Below are positions 36,813 through 46,326 of a stretch of 64,000 nt of DNA, one piece after another (the stretch's first letter is position 1; every line of letters begins with the position of its first letter). A program made the translations under genes and the position numbers. A model generated the notes under the pieces. It saw nothing but the letters and a program-made list of their open reading frames with translations, had not been told where the DNA came from and did not search any database. Origin of the DNA: Schauerella aestuarii (lineage in GTDB: Bacteria; Pseudomonadota; Gammaproteobacteria; Burkholderiales; Burkholderiaceae_B); contig NZ_SIZW01000043.1 of assembly GCF_009866805.1 (NCBI RefSeq), forward strand, positions 248,001 to 312,000, read 5' to 3'.

Positions 36813-38965
36813 TGGCCACGCAAGAAGAGCTTGTCCAGATCGCCGATGGTCCAGTGGATCCACGTTGGGCGGCCGTGATTGCACTGGTCGGCGCGTTCGG
36901 TGCGCTCCATCTGGCGCAGCAGGCCGTTCATCTCGTCGATGTTCAACCGGCGGTTGGCCCGTACCGAGCCATGGCAGGCCATCGTGGACAACAGTTCGTT
37001 GCGCGCTTCGGTCAGACGATGCGACGTGCCGGCGGTGTCGATGTCGCGCAGCACGGCGCGCACCAAGGTTTCGATATCGCCGCGCGCCAGAATCGCCGGT
37101 ACCGAGCGCACCGCGATCGACGTGGGGCCGGCGGGGCGTAGCAGGAAGCCCAGCGATTCGAGTTCGTCGCCGAACTCTTCGATCAGGGCCACATCCTTCT
37201 CAGGCGCGTTGAACACCACCGGCACCAGCAAATCCTGGCGCGGCAGGTCGCGTGCGTCCAGATCGCTCTTGAGCTGTTCGTACACCACGCGCTCGTGCGC
37301 CGCATGCATGTCCACCAGAATCAAGCCGCGGCGGTTTTGCGCCAGGATGTAGATGCCGTGTAATTGAGCCAAGGCAACGCCCAGGGGATTTTCCTCGGCC
37401 TGATCGCCGCCGGCGAAAGGATCGGTGGCCGTCCGGGCAGCGTACACGGTACTCGCCGCCGGATCGCGCAAGGGGGAAACCGTATGCGATCCGGCTGGTA
37501 TGCCGTAGGGTGTCGCGCCCGCCGACGTTCCAGGATCCTGGGTGTCGGACGTTGTCGCGTAACGATCGGTGCCGGACGAGGGATGACGGGCATCCAGAGA
37601 TTCGGCGTCATCGGTGGTGTGATGAGACGGCGGGCTGGAAGACGAGCGGCCCGGTTCTTCGAGCGGGTGATGGGTCACGACGCCGTCGCTGTCGATAGTC
37701 GTGCGAACGCGCGCGCCGGGTGCGGCCGGATCGTAGGGATGCGCGTTGTCGTGGGGGGCGTCCGAGGTGCCTTGCCGCGTCGTCTCATCCAGGGGGCGAT
37801 AAAGGGAGCGCCAGTCTTGCACCGGATTACCGCCGGTGTCCGCCGGGTTCAATCGGAACGTAGCCTGATGGCGCGGCATGGCATGCACGGGTGCGCCGCC
37901 GCCTGAACGGCCATGCGTCGCTTGGGCGGTATCGGTCGAATGCAGTGACGCATCGTGCTCCTCGCCTTGCGCCTGCCCGCCCGTTTGCGCCAATGCCGCC
38001 GTCACCGATTGCGAAACGAAACGATGCACGGCGCCGCTGTCGCGAAAGCGCACTTCGCTCTTGGCGGGGTGCACGTTCACGTCGACGGCGGTGGGGTCGA
38101 TGTCCAGAAACAGCACGTACGCCGGCTGGCGGTCGCCATGCAGCACATCGGCATAGGCCGAGCGCAGGGCGTGGCTCACCGTGCGATCGCGCACATAGCG
38201 GCCGTTGACGTAAAGATATTGCCGGTCGGCACGGGCGCGTGCTGCGGTAGGTTTGGTGACCATGCCCGACAGGGTGACCAATCCCACCGAGTTGCTGAGC
38301 GCGATGCCTTGCGATGAGAATTCCGCGCCCAGTACGTCTCGAATCCGGGTGATCGGGTCGGCCGGCAACCATTGCCGGTAGGCCCGATCCTGATTGAAGA
38401 GCCGGAACGCGACCTGCGGATGCGCCAGCGCGACGCGTTCCATGGCGTCCAGGCAGTGGCCGAGCTCGGTGGGCTCGGCGCGCAGGAACTTGCGGCGGGC
38501 CGGAACGGCGTCGAACAACTGACGCACGTCCACCGTGGTGCCCGGCGGGCCCGCGGCCGGTTCCACCGCCTGGCTACCCGACTGAATCTGGAACGCGCTA
38601 TTGGCGCCCGGCACCCGGGACGTGATGGTGGTTTGCGCCACCGAGGCGATCGATGCCAACGCTTCGCCGCGGAACCCCATCGACGCAACCGACTCCAACT
38701 CATTCAACGTTGAGATTTTGCTGGTGGCGTGGCGAGTGAGCGCCAGGGGCAATTCCTCAGGGGGGATGCCACCGCCATCGTCCGAGACGGCAATGCGGCG
38801 GATGCCCCCGCCGTCCAGCCGGACCTCGATGGCGCGCGCGCCCGAGTCGATGGCGTTTTCGAGCAGTTCCTTGAGCACGGACGCGGGCCGCTCGATGACC
38901 TCACCCGCGGCGATCTGGCTGATCAGCAGGTCTGGGAGGGCGGCAATGGAACGGCGAGAAGGCAT
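36809..38965 (-). CDS. mutL: DNA mismatch repair protein MutL
   Basis: 718 residues from the ATG at 38965. GHKL ATPase N-terminus: [34 protein letters not shown] and [14 protein letters not shown] long, Ala/Asp/Ser-rich, poorly ordered linker (about 350-530) separates it from the C-terminal domain. That domain has [14 protein letters not shown], a DQHA(X)2E(X)4E-type motif of endonuclease-active MutL, with Met in the second position and both glutamates kept; E. coli MutL lacks this motif. Whether it still nicks DNA is inference. Confidence 0.95.
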   Translation of the reverse strand: MPSRRSIAALPDLLISQIAAGEVIERPASVLKELLENAIDSGARAIEVRLDGGGIRRIAVSDDGGGIPPEELPLALTRHATSKISTLNELESVASMGFRGEALASIASVAQTTITSRVPGANSAFQIQSGSQAVEPAAGPPGTTVDVRQLFDAVPARRKFLRAEPTELGHCLDAMERVALAHPQVAFRLFNQDRAYRQWLPADPITRIRDVLGAEFSSQGIALSNSVGLVTLSGMVTKPTAARARADRQYLYVNGRYVRDRTVSHALRSAYADVLHGDRQPAYVLFLDIDPTAVDVNVHPAKSEVRFRDSGAVHRFVSQSVTAALAQTGGQAQGEEHDASLHSTDTAQATHGRSGGGAPVHAMPRHQATFRLNPADTGGNPVQDWRSLYRPLDETTRQGTSDAPHDNAHPYDPAAPGARVRTTIDSDGVVTHHPLEEPGRSSSSPPSHHTTDDAESLDARHPSSGTDRYATTSDTQDPGTSAGATPYGIPAGSHTVSPLRDPAASTVYAARTATDPFAGGDQAEENPLGVALAQLHGIYILAQNRRGLILVDMHAAHERVVYEQLKSDLDARDLPRQDLLVPVVFNAPEKDVALIEEFGDELESLGFLLRPAGPTSIAVRSVPAILARGDIETLVRAVLRDIDTAGTSHRLTEARNELLSTMACHGSVRANRRLNIDEMNGLLRQMERTERADQCNHGRPTWIHWTIGDLDKLFLRGQ

Positions 38966-39100
38966 GGCGTGACAGTATTTTTGAAGCAACAGATGGCGGG
39001 TGCGAGCCCGGGAATAAAAAGAATTTTAGTCCGGGCGCAAAGTCCCGTTGAGCGTAGGCTATAGTGGCCTCAGCGTGTTAATCCTGATTACGGTTGTTAC

Positions 39101-39790
39101 ATGATCGACTTTTTCAACATGGTGCTGCATATCGACCAAACGTTTGGCCTGTGGGTGGCCAACTATGGCGTTTGGGTCTATCTGGTGCTGTTCCTGATCG
39201 TGTTCGGGGAAACGGGATTCGTGGTGCTGCCCTTTCTGCCGGGCGACTCGCTCTTGTTCATCGCGGGTGCCTTCGGCGCATCGGGGCATATCGATCCCCT
39301 TGTGCTTTCCGCGCTGTTGATCGCCGCTGCCATTCTGGGCAATACGCTCAACTATTACATCGGCCGCTGGCTCGGCGCGCGGGTGTTTGCCGGCCACTTC
39401 CGATTTCTGGATCGCACGGCATTGATGCGTACCCATGCGTTCTATGAAAAGCATGGCGGCAAAACCATTGTGCTGTCGCGTTTCGTGCCCATCGTGCGTA
39501 CGTTCGCACCGTTTGTGGCGGGCGCGGCGTACATGGACGTGCTGCGGTTTCAGTTCTTCAACATCACGGGTGCCGTCGCGTGGGTGGGCGGCTTGGTCGC
39601 GGCAGGATATTTCTTCGGCAATATCCCGCTGGTGAAAGAACATCTCAACACCATCGTGCTGCTTGGATTGGGTGCCGCGGTGTTGCCGCTGATTCTGGCG
39701 GGCGGCTGGAAGCTCATCAAGCGCCGCCAGCGTCAAGCCGATGTCCGCGCCGCGCAAGTCGCCGTCAAGACGGCACGCGATCCGCTGTAA
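39101..39790 (+). CDS. DedA-family membrane protein
   Basis: 229 residues with several membrane segments of the SNARE-associated/DedA (VTT) fold. Typical blocks are VFGETGFVVLPFLPGDSLLFIAG, NYYIGRWLG and FVPIVRTFAPFVAGAAYM, including the conserved Glu and Arg residues. Family members act in membrane homeostasis and lipid-carrier recycling (undecaprenyl-phosphate or phosphatidylethanolamine flipping in related proteins). It sits on the plus strand between leftward mutL and amiC and ends at a strong terminator. Confidence 0.92.
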   Translation: MIDFFNMVLHIDQTFGLWVANYGVWVYLVLFLIVFGETGFVVLPFLPGDSLLFIAGAFGASGHIDPLVLSALLIAAAILGNTLNYYIGRWLGARVFAGHFRFLDRTALMRTHAFYEKHGGKTIVLSRFVPIVRTFAPFVAGAAYMDVLRFQFFNITGAVAWVGGLVAAGYFFGNIPLVKEHLNTIVLLGLGAAVLPLILAGGWKLIKRRQRQADVRAAQVAVKTARDPL

Positions 39791-39835
39791 GTCGATCCTT
39801 AGCGCGACGTGTCGCGCCATCATCTGGAATCATCA

Positions 39836-39870
39836 ATGAAATGGGGCCGCTCGATGCGGCCCCATTTCAT
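39836..39870. terminator. bidirectional terminator between dedA and amiC
   Basis: A perfect 15-bp stem (ATGAAATGGGGCCGC with its complement) around a 5-nt loop TCGAT, positioned between convergent dedA and amiC. AT pairs at both stem ends supply A/T-rich tracts in each direction. Confidence 0.82.
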
Positions 39871-39954
39871 GTCTGCAATCACTCAGCCAGCGATCGGCTC
39901 GATTGGGTAGCCTCAGCCCTTTCCCGATGCTGCGAACGTGCTGGCACTCAACAA

Positions 39955-41373
39955 TCAGCTTACGTCGCCCAGTCGCGCCAGCGGCGGATGGGTGTTGAAG
40001 TAATTCGTGATGCCCTTGAACATTGCGGTCGCCAATTTGTCCTGGTGCTCGCTGCTGCGCAGGAGGGCCTCTTCGCGCGGATTACTGATGAATGCCGTCT
40101 CCACCAGAATGGAAGGAATGTCTGGCGCCTTCAAGACCGCAAAGCCCGCCTGTTCGACGCTGTCCTTATGCAGGCGGTTGATCTTGCCGATCTCCGCCAG
40201 GAAGGCCGTACCCACGCGTTTGGAGTCGTTGATCTGTGCCGTGGTCGACAGGTCGAGCAGCACCTTGGCGATCGACTTGTCGTGCGTGCCCAGGTTGATG
40301 CCACCGATCAAATCCGCCGAGTTCTCCTTATCGGCCAGCCAGCGCGCTTGCGTGCTGGAAGCGCCGCGCTGCGACAAGGCAAACACCGACGAGCCATTGG
40401 CCGTGGGTTTGATGAACGCATCGGCGTGAATCGAAATGAACAGATCGGCGTTCGCGCGGCGCGCTTTCTGCACCCGCACATGCAGCGGCACGAAATAATC
40501 GTCGTCGCGCGTCATGTAGGCCCGCATATTGGGCTGCGAATCGATCAAGGCTTTCAGCCGGCGTGCGATACGCAACACGACTTCTTTTTCATGCATGCCG
40601 CTGGGGCCGATCGCACCGGGATCCTCGCCGCCGTGGCCGGGATCGAGCGCGATCACGATATTCTTCTTGCGACTGGCGGTGGTGGGGCGGGGCGCCATCG
40701 CCTGGGGCGGCGGCGCGGGAATGCTCCCCGGTGTGAGGTTGGGCACCGAGGGCGGTGGCGGGGCCGGGCGCATGGCCACGGGGGGCGCAGCCGGCTGAAC
40801 GGTCGAGCCGGGCGCGCGCGAGATGTCTTCGAGAATGCGCGCGAGCGGGTCGTCCTGATCGATCGTGCTGGGTTGCTGCTTGAGCAACGCCACCAGCGGA
40901 TCCTGCGCAACCTTGGGATACAGATCGAGCACCAGGCGGTATTGATAGTCGGCAACGGGCTTGAGCGTAAACACCTGAGGCGCCACGGCTTGCTTCAAGT
41001 CGAACACCAACCGCACCACACCGGGACGATTCTGGCCCACGCGCAGCGACGAGATGTAGGGGTCGCCCGTGCGAATCTTTGACGGCAGCTGGTTGAGCGC
41101 CTGACTCATCGACAGCCCTTCGATGTCGACCACCAACCGGTGAGGATTCTCAAGCACGAACTGCTCTGCCTTGAGTTCCTGGTCGAGTTCGAGGGTAACG
41201 CGGGTGTATTCATCGGCCGGCCACATACGGACGGCAAGAATCGTGGCGGCATGGGCCAGGCGGGGGATCACCGGCAACAGCAGCAGGGTCGCCGTAGCGC
41301 CAATCAGCCGCCGGCGCGTGGCGGCGTGGCTACCCGCGGTGGGGGTAGCAGGGGGACAATTGCGTTCAGCCAT
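39955..41373 (-). CDS. amiC: N-acetylmuramoyl-L-alanine amidase, AmiC-type
   Basis: Periplasmic cell-separation amidase. 472 residues. The N-terminus ATRRRLIGATATLLLLP is a twin-arginine (Tat) signal, as in E. coli AmiA/AmiC. An AMIN domain (about 45-150) follows and then, after a Pro-rich linker, the zinc Amidase_3 domain: ALDPGHGGEDPGAIGPSG (His ligand), a Glu in GMHEKEV, ISIHADAF (His ligand) and ILVETAFISNP (catalytic Glu). Its start lies within the tsaE gene, giving a 70-bp overlap; no later plausible start leaves the signal peptide intact. Confidence 0.94.
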   Translation of the reverse strand: MAERNCPPATPTAGSHAATRRRLIGATATLLLLPVIPRLAHAATILAVRMWPADEYTRVTLELDQELKAEQFVLENPHRLVVDIEGLSMSQALNQLPSKIRTGDPYISSLRVGQNRPGVVRLVFDLKQAVAPQVFTLKPVADYQYRLVLDLYPKVAQDPLVALLKQQPSTIDQDDPLARILEDISRAPGSTVQPAAPPVAMRPAPPPPSVPNLTPGSIPAPPPQAMAPRPTTASRKKNIVIALDPGHGGEDPGAIGPSGMHEKEVVLRIARRLKALIDSQPNMRAYMTRDDDYFVPLHVRVQKARRANADLFISIHADAFIKPTANGSSVFALSQRGASSTQARWLADKENSADLIGGINLGTHDKSIAKVLLDLSTTAQINDSKRVGTAFLAEIGKINRLHKDSVEQAGFAVLKAPDIPSILVETAFISNPREEALLRSSEHQDKLATAMFKGITNYFNTHPPLARLGDVS

Positions 41374-41912
41374 GTTTGTCCTCTTTCAGTCGTTGCGCTT
41401 AGCGTAGCGTCGCGGCCCGGCTCGGCGTAATCCAGGGCTATCGTCAAGTCTGGCGCGGGTAACAAGTCGCCTGCGCGTTGCGGCCATTCGATCAAAACGA
41501 GGGCATCTTCACGCAGTACATCTCGAAATCCAGCGTCCAACCATTCTCGCGGATCGCTAAATCTATAAAAATCAAGGTGATAGCAGTATAAGTTAAAAAC
41601 TTTATAGGATTCAAGTAGCGCGTAGCTCGGACTTTTGATTCGACCTGTTACACCGATCGCCCTAAGCAGGGCACGTGAAAACGCCGTTTTACCCGCGCCA
41701 AGATCGCCCTCGAGGTGGATGCGCCCCCCCTGTGGGAGGCCGCTTAGAGGCTGGGGCATCGTGCTTGTGGACTCGTCTTCCCTCGGTTCGTTAACACGCA
41801 GATGGGGCGCCACGCACGGCGCAATCGCAGCGGCCAGTGCGTCTGTCGCGGCTTCGTCGGGCAAATAGCTGCGAACGGTTTGCAACACACGCGATGGAAT
41901 GGGTGCCGACAT
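41304..41912 (-). CDS. tsaE: tRNA threonylcarbamoyladenosine biosynthesis protein TsaE
   Basis: ATPase partner of TsaB/TsaD in t6A37 synthesis. 202 residues, longer than the usual ~155, through an N-terminal extension (about 1-55) and a short C-terminal tail. Walker A HLEGDLGAGKTAFSRALLRA, then SPSYALLESY, HLDFYRFSD and LIEWPQRAGD are family blocks. The coding region is slightly less GC-rich at 41560-41600 than its surroundings. Overlaps amiC by 70 bp on the same strand. Confidence 0.92.
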   Translation of the reverse strand: MSAPIPSRVLQTVRSYLPDEAATDALAAAIAPCVAPHLRVNEPREDESTSTMPQPLSGLPQGGRIHLEGDLGAGKTAFSRALLRAIGVTGRIKSPSYALLESYKVFNLYCYHLDFYRFSDPREWLDAGFRDVLREDALVLIEWPQRAGDLLPAPDLTIALDYAEPGRDATLSATTERGQTWLNAIVPLLPPPRVATPPRAGG

Positions 41913-42037
41913 GATTCGACCTGATGTTTGGAGAGTAAGCGTAGGATTATAGGTAGCGTTCGATCTGCTAATCTCTCAAGTGATTTTTATTCTCAATAAC
42001 AGTCGGCCGCGGTCGGCTAGCCGGAGTTGTCATCGCC

Positions 42038-43432
42038 ATGAGCACGCGCACGGAAAAAGATACATTTGGCCCTATTGAAGTTCCCAACGAACACCTGTGG
42101 GGTGCGCAAACACAACGGTCGCTGCATTTTTTTGCGATCTCCACCGAGAAAATGCCGGTGCCGTTGGTCGAAGCGATGGCGCGCTTGAAGCGTGCAGCGG
42201 CGCAAGTCAACGCTGGTCTGGGCGAATTGGACAAGACCGTGGCGGACGGCATCGTGCGCGCGGCCGATGAAGTCATCGCCGGGAAGTGGCCTGAGGAGTT
42301 TCCGCTCTCGGTCTGGCAAACGGGATCGGGCACGCAGTCCAACATGAACATGAATGAAGTGCTGGCCAACCGCGGTTCGGAGCTGCTCGGCGGCGAGCGC
42401 GGCGAGTCGCGCAAGATCCACCCCAACGATCACGTCAACCGCGGCCAGTCCTCCAACGACACGTTCCCGACGGCCATGCACGTGGCCGCCGCCATGCAGA
42501 TCGAACAGCACCTGCTGCCGGCCTTGAAGGCGTTGCGCGGCACGCTCGCCGCCAAGAGCGCCGAGTTCTGGGACATCGTCAAGATCGGGCGGACGCATTT
42601 GCAGGACGCCACCCCGCTCACGCTGGGGCAGGAATTGTCGGGCCATGTGGCCCAGCTCGATCTGGCCGAACAGCAGATCCGCGCCACGTTATCCGGCTTG
42701 CACCAATTGGCCATCGGCGGCACCGCCGTCGGCACCGGCCTGAACGCGCATCCCGAGTTCAGCGCCAAGGTATCGGCCGCGCTGGCGCATGACACGGGCT
42801 GCGCATTCGTGTCGGCACCCAATAAATTTCAGGCCTTGGCGTCGCACGAAGGCTTGTTGTTCGCCCATGGCGCCTTGAAGTCGCTGGCGGCCGGGCTGAT
42901 GAAGTTGGCCAACGACGTGCGCTGGCTGTCCAGCGGTCCGCGTTCGGGTCTGGGTGAAATCAGCATTCCGGAGAACGAGCCGGGGAGCTCCATCATGCCG
43001 GGTAAGGTCAATCCCACCCAATGCGAAGCGGTAACGATGCTGGCCGCCCAGGTCATGGGCAACGACGTGGCCATCAACATCGGTGGCGCAAGCGGCAACT
43101 TCGAGTTGAACGTTTACAAGCCGCTGATCATCCACAATTTCCTGCAATCGGTGCGGTTGCTGACCGATGGCATGCATAGTTTCGACACGCACTGCGCTTC
43201 CGGTATCACGGCCAATAATGAACGCATCGCCGAACTTGTGGATCGCTCCTTGATGCTGGTGACGGCGCTCAATCCGCACATCGGCTACGACAAGGCTGCG
43301 CAAATCGCGAAGAAGGCGCACAAGGAGAACCTGTCGTTGAAGGAATCGGCGCTGGCGCTGGGTTTCGTCACTGAGGAAGAGTTCACCAAATGGGTTGTAC
43401 CTGGCGCCATGACCAACGCCGATAAGCGTTAA
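42038..43432 (+). CDS. fumC: class II fumarate hydratase
   Basis: Iron-independent fumarase, 464 residues, homotetramer. Aspartase/fumarase superfamily signature [16 protein letters not shown], plus [13 protein letters not shown] and [16 protein letters not shown]. It is an oxygen-stable counterpart of the class I enzyme at 9953, which is the usual explanation for keeping both. It stands alone and ends at a strong rho-independent terminator. Confidence 0.96.
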   Translation: MSTRTEKDTFGPIEVPNEHLWGAQTQRSLHFFAISTEKMPVPLVEAMARLKRAAAQVNAGLGELDKTVADGIVRAADEVIAGKWPEEFPLSVWQTGSGTQSNMNMNEVLANRGSELLGGERGESRKIHPNDHVNRGQSSNDTFPTAMHVAAAMQIEQHLLPALKALRGTLAAKSAEFWDIVKIGRTHLQDATPLTLGQELSGHVAQLDLAEQQIRATLSGLHQLAIGGTAVGTGLNAHPEFSAKVSAALAHDTGCAFVSAPNKFQALASHEGLLFAHGALKSLAAGLMKLANDVRWLSSGPRSGLGEISIPENEPGSSIMPGKVNPTQCEAVTMLAAQVMGNDVAINIGGASGNFELNVYKPLIIHNFLQSVRLLTDGMHSFDTHCASGITANNERIAELVDRSLMLVTALNPHIGYDKAAQIAKKAHKENLSLKESALALGFVTEEEFTKWVVPGAMTNADKR

Positions 43433-43470
43433 CCGCCTGTTTCGGCTCGGCCATTGTCGCTGCGTCGTTC

Positions 43471-43509
43471 AAAAAAAAGCAGTGCGTGCAAACCACGCAC
43501 TGCTTTTTT
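43471..43509 (+). terminator. rho-independent terminator after fumC
   Basis: Ten-bp perfect stem GCAGTGCGTG/CACGCACTGC with a 5-nt loop, flanked by eight A (43471-43478) and six T (43504-43509). Terminates fumC and can work in either direction toward the convergent AEC gene. Confidence 0.95.
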
Positions 43510-43615
43510 ATGGGCATCCCGCGCGACGACCGCGCAAATTCCAGTGCGACACACCGTGGCACGCCCTATCCGTGCGCGCCCGTATCCCGTTCGCTCGCCT
43601 TGACGCGCTGGGGTG

Positions 43616-44509
43616 CTATTGCGCGATGGCCAGCCACATCGGCAACGTAAACGCGGAAAGCAACGTGCCGGCCGAAATCAGCCACGCCACCATCCTGCCG
43701 TCGCCACCCATCCGCATCGCCAGCACGTAGGCAGCCGATGCCGTCGGCAATGCCGAGAACAGCACCAGCATTTGCGATTCGAGCGGGCTCAATCCCAAGC
43801 CTTTGCCCACCAGGATGGCCGTGATGGGCAGCACGATGAGCTTCACGGCCAGCATCCAGCCCAGCAGCACGGGCTGCGTCTTGCCGCTCTGCCAGGACAG
43901 GCTGGCGCCCACGCACACGATGCCGAGCACGATGGCGGCGGCACCCAGGCGGCCCAGAATCACGTCCACGACCTGCGGCAACGTCAGGCCCGCGAAGTTC
44001 GCGATCAAGCCGATCACCGTGCTCACCACCAGCGGATTGCGCAGCAGTTCGCGCCAGAGCGAGCCGCCGGAGTGTCGCGCCAGGCTGTACACCGCAGCCA
44101 CATTCGCCACCGGTACGGCAAACCCCACCAGCAACGCCATGACCGTTTGGCCTTGCGGTCCACCCAGACTGGCGGCCAGGCTCAGGCCGATGTAGGTGTT
44201 GAAGCGATACGCGCATTGCGACACCGATGCGAGCGCCAGCGAAGGCGGTTTGAGCAGCGGGCCGGCCAGCCGGGCCAGGACGATACCCACGACCAGCACG
44301 ATCAGCACCGCCTGCAGCAGGGTAAGGGCGCTGCCGGCGGTGATCGGCGTCTTAAGGATCGATTGAAACAGGAGTGCCGGAAACAGCACGAAATACGTCA
44401 TCCGCTCGCAGCCCGCGAAGAACTCCCGGGAGAACGAGAGGCGGTGCCGCAACACCCAACCGAGTGCCACCAGGAAGAAATCGGGAAGAACCAGCAGGGC
44501 GACTGTCAT
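43616..44509 (-). CDS. AEC-family (auxin efflux carrier-like) transporter
   Basis: 297 residues, about ten membrane segments, with FALVLGWVLR-like N-terminus (LPDFFLVALGWVLRHRL) and the family's N-half NTYIGLSLA region and C-half LPTASAAYVLAMRMGGD. Bacterial AEC proteins include malonate and malate carriers; substrate here is unknown. I start at the ATG at 44509, 13 codons inside the longest frame. It is divergent from the Bug protein gene and convergent with fumC, so a link to C4-dicarboxylates is only suggestive. Confidence 0.85.
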   Translation of the reverse strand: MTVALLVLPDFFLVALGWVLRHRLSFSREFFAGCERMTYFVLFPALLFQSILKTPITAGSALTLLQAVLIVLVVGIVLARLAGPLLKPPSLALASVSQCAYRFNTYIGLSLAASLGGPQGQTVMALLVGFAVPVANVAAVYSLARHSGGSLWRELLRNPLVVSTVIGLIANFAGLTLPQVVDVILGRLGAAAIVLGIVCVGASLSWQSGKTQPVLLGWMLAVKLIVLPITAILVGKGLGLSPLESQMLVLFSALPTASAAYVLAMRMGGDGRMVAWLISAGTLLSAFTLPMWLAIAQ

Positions 44510-44669
44510 GACAATTGGTCTGGAGGAAAGCCGGTAGCGTACTACCAAGTGCTACATATCCCTGCTATTCTCCGCGGTTCAGCTATGTCGCGCGCCCGTC
44601 ACAATAAAAGCGCGACCCCTGTCAATCCGCCCGCTACGAGCGGGTATGAGCAGTTCGGAGGAAACACAC

Positions 44670-45662
44670 ATGAATAAGATTCGCACCCTGGTCACGGCAG
44701 TATCGATTGCGGTAGGGGGGTTCGCCGCCGTTGCCGGGTCGGTTGCGCACGCCGCCGAAAACTTTCCCACGCGTCCGATCCGCGTGATCGTGCCGTTTGC
44801 CCCGGGGGGCTCGACGGACATCATCGCGCGTCTGGTCACGCAACGCATGAGCCAGGAGCTTGGCCAACCGCTGGTGGTCGAGAACAAGGGCGGTGCGGGT
44901 GGCGCCATCGGCGCAGCCGAAGCCGCCAAGGCCGATCCCGACGGCTACACCCTGTCGATCGCAACCGTCTCGACGATGGCCGTGAACCCGGCTTGCCGCC
45001 CGAACGATCTGCCTTACGATCCGATCAAGGATTTTGCGCCGATCACGAACTTCGCCAACACGGCCAACGTCGTGTCGATCAATCCGAAATTCCCAGCCAA
45101 CAACTTCAAGGAATTTCTTGAAGAGCTGAAGAAGAACCCGGGCAAGTACTCGTACGGTAGCTCCGGCACGTGCGGCGTGCTGCATCTGATGGGTGAGTCG
45201 TTCAAGATGGCGACCGGCACCGACATCGTGCACATCCCCTACAAGGGATCGGGTCCGGCCGTGGCTGACGCTGTCGGCGGTCAGATCGGCATCCTGTTCG
45301 ACAACCTGCCGTCGTCGATCGCGCAGATCCAGGCGGGCAAGCTCAAGGCAATGGCGGTGGCCTGGCCCGAGCGCGTGGGTACGCTGAAAGACGTGCCGAC
45401 GTTTGCCGAAGCCGGCTTCCCGGTGCTGAACCAGCCCGTCTGGTACGGTTTGCTGGCCCCGGCCAAGACCCCCAAGGCGGTCGTGGACAAGCTGCGCGAT
45501 GCCGCTGTCGTCGCGTTGAAGGATCCCAAGGTCATCAAGATCCTGGACGAGCAAGGCTCGGCACCGTCGGGCAATACGCCTGAAGAGTTCGCCAAGGAAA
45601 TCCAGACGCAATACGACTGGGCCCGCGACGTGGTGAAAAAGCAGAACATCAAGCTCGACTAA
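44670..45662 (+). CDS. Bug-family tripartite tricarboxylate solute-binding protein
   Basis: 330 residues exported by a Sec signal peptide (cleavage near VAHAAE). TctC/Bug signature: FPTRPIRVIVPFAPGGSTDIIAR, then GGAIGAAEAAKADPDGYT, and IPYKGSGPAVADAVGGQI in the second lobe. Bug proteins bind carboxylated solutes such as citrate, nicotinate, glutamate or aromatic acids and are greatly expanded in Bordetella and relatives. The ATG at 44670 follows GGAGGAAAC. No tctA/tctB membrane genes accompany it: an orphan, as most Bug genes are. Confidence 0.93.
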   Translation: MNKIRTLVTAVSIAVGGFAAVAGSVAHAAENFPTRPIRVIVPFAPGGSTDIIARLVTQRMSQELGQPLVVENKGGAGGAIGAAEAAKADPDGYTLSIATVSTMAVNPACRPNDLPYDPIKDFAPITNFANTANVVSINPKFPANNFKEFLEELKKNPGKYSYGSSGTCGVLHLMGESFKMATGTDIVHIPYKGSGPAVADAVGGQIGILFDNLPSSIAQIQAGKLKAMAVAWPERVGTLKDVPTFAEAGFPVLNQPVWYGLLAPAKTPKAVVDKLRDAAVVALKDPKVIKILDEQGSAPSGNTPEEFAKEIQTQYDWARDVVKKQNIKLD

Positions 45663-45736
45663 GGCTTGACTGTAGCGTCGTGCCGGCCCGATCCGGGTGG
45701 GCACGACGCGCGATCTCCTGAGAGATCGCGATCCCG

Positions 45737-45761
45737 ATGGGCGCCGCGAGGCGCCCATTTT
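45737..45761 (+). terminator. terminator after Bug gene
   Basis: Nine-bp stem ATGGGCGCC/GGCGCCCAT with loop GCGA followed by TTTT. A second hairpin (9-bp stem, CGCGATCTC/GAGATCGCG) directly precedes it at 45709-45730. Confidence 0.8.
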
Positions 45762-45779
45762 GCATAGAATGACCGTTCC

Positions 45780-46268
45780 ATGAGCAAAGCAAAACACGTT
45801 TCCGAAACGCCGGCCACGCAGCTGCTCAAGCAGCACAAGATCGCGTTCACCGAGCACACGTACGACTATGTCGACCATGGCGGTGCCGCCGAATCGGCGC
45901 GCCAGTTGCAGGTCGACCCGCATGCCGTGATCAAAACCCTGATCATGGAAGATCAAAAGGGCGCGCCACTGATTATCCTCATGCATGGCGATCGTGAGGT
46001 GTCGACCAAAAATCTGGCGCGCCAGGCCGGCGTGAAGAAGATCGCGCCGTGCGCGATCGAGGTGGCGCAGCGCCACTCGGGTTACCAAGTGGGCGGGACG
46101 TCGCCCTTCGGCACGCGCAAGAAGATGCCGGTGTGGCTGGAGGAAACCATCCTGGCCTACGACAAGATTTATCTCAACGGCGGGCGGCGTGGCTATCTGC
46201 TCGGCATTGCGCCCGGTGTGTTGACGCAATTGCTGGGCGCCAAGCCGGTATCGGTCGCGCTGGAATGA
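45780..46268 (+). CDS. ybaK: Cys-tRNA(Pro)/Cys-tRNA(Cys) deacylase
   Basis: 162 residues of the YbaK/ProX editing domain, clearing cysteine mischarged on tRNA-Pro. Visible are HTYDYVDHGG, AAESARQLQVDPHAVIKTLIM (the family's conserved Lys) and HSGYQVGGTSPFGTRKKMPVW with the GG.SPFG loop. The start ATG lies a few bases after a terminator hairpin of the preceding gene. Convergent with pbpG; an imperfect hairpin (46272-46302) fills the gap. Confidence 0.93.
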   Translation: MSKAKHVSETPATQLLKQHKIAFTEHTYDYVDHGGAAESARQLQVDPHAVIKTLIMEDQKGAPLIILMHGDREVSTKNLARQAGVKKIAPCAIEVAQRHSGYQVGGTSPFGTRKKMPVWLEETILAYDKIYLNGGRRGYLLGIAPGVLTQLLGAKPVSVALE

Positions 46269-46271
46269 AAA

Positions 46272-46302
46272 ATCGGCCGCTGGCGAATGCCGCGCGGCCG
46301 AT
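46272..46302. terminator. possible bidirectional terminator ybaK/pbpG
   Basis: Stem ATCGGCCGC/GCGGCCGAT of 9 bp, with a 13-nt inner region that can itself pair. It lies between convergent genes but lacks a clear T tract. Confidence 0.45.
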
Positions 46303-46326
46303 CGATGGGGCGTTGTGACGCGTCGT

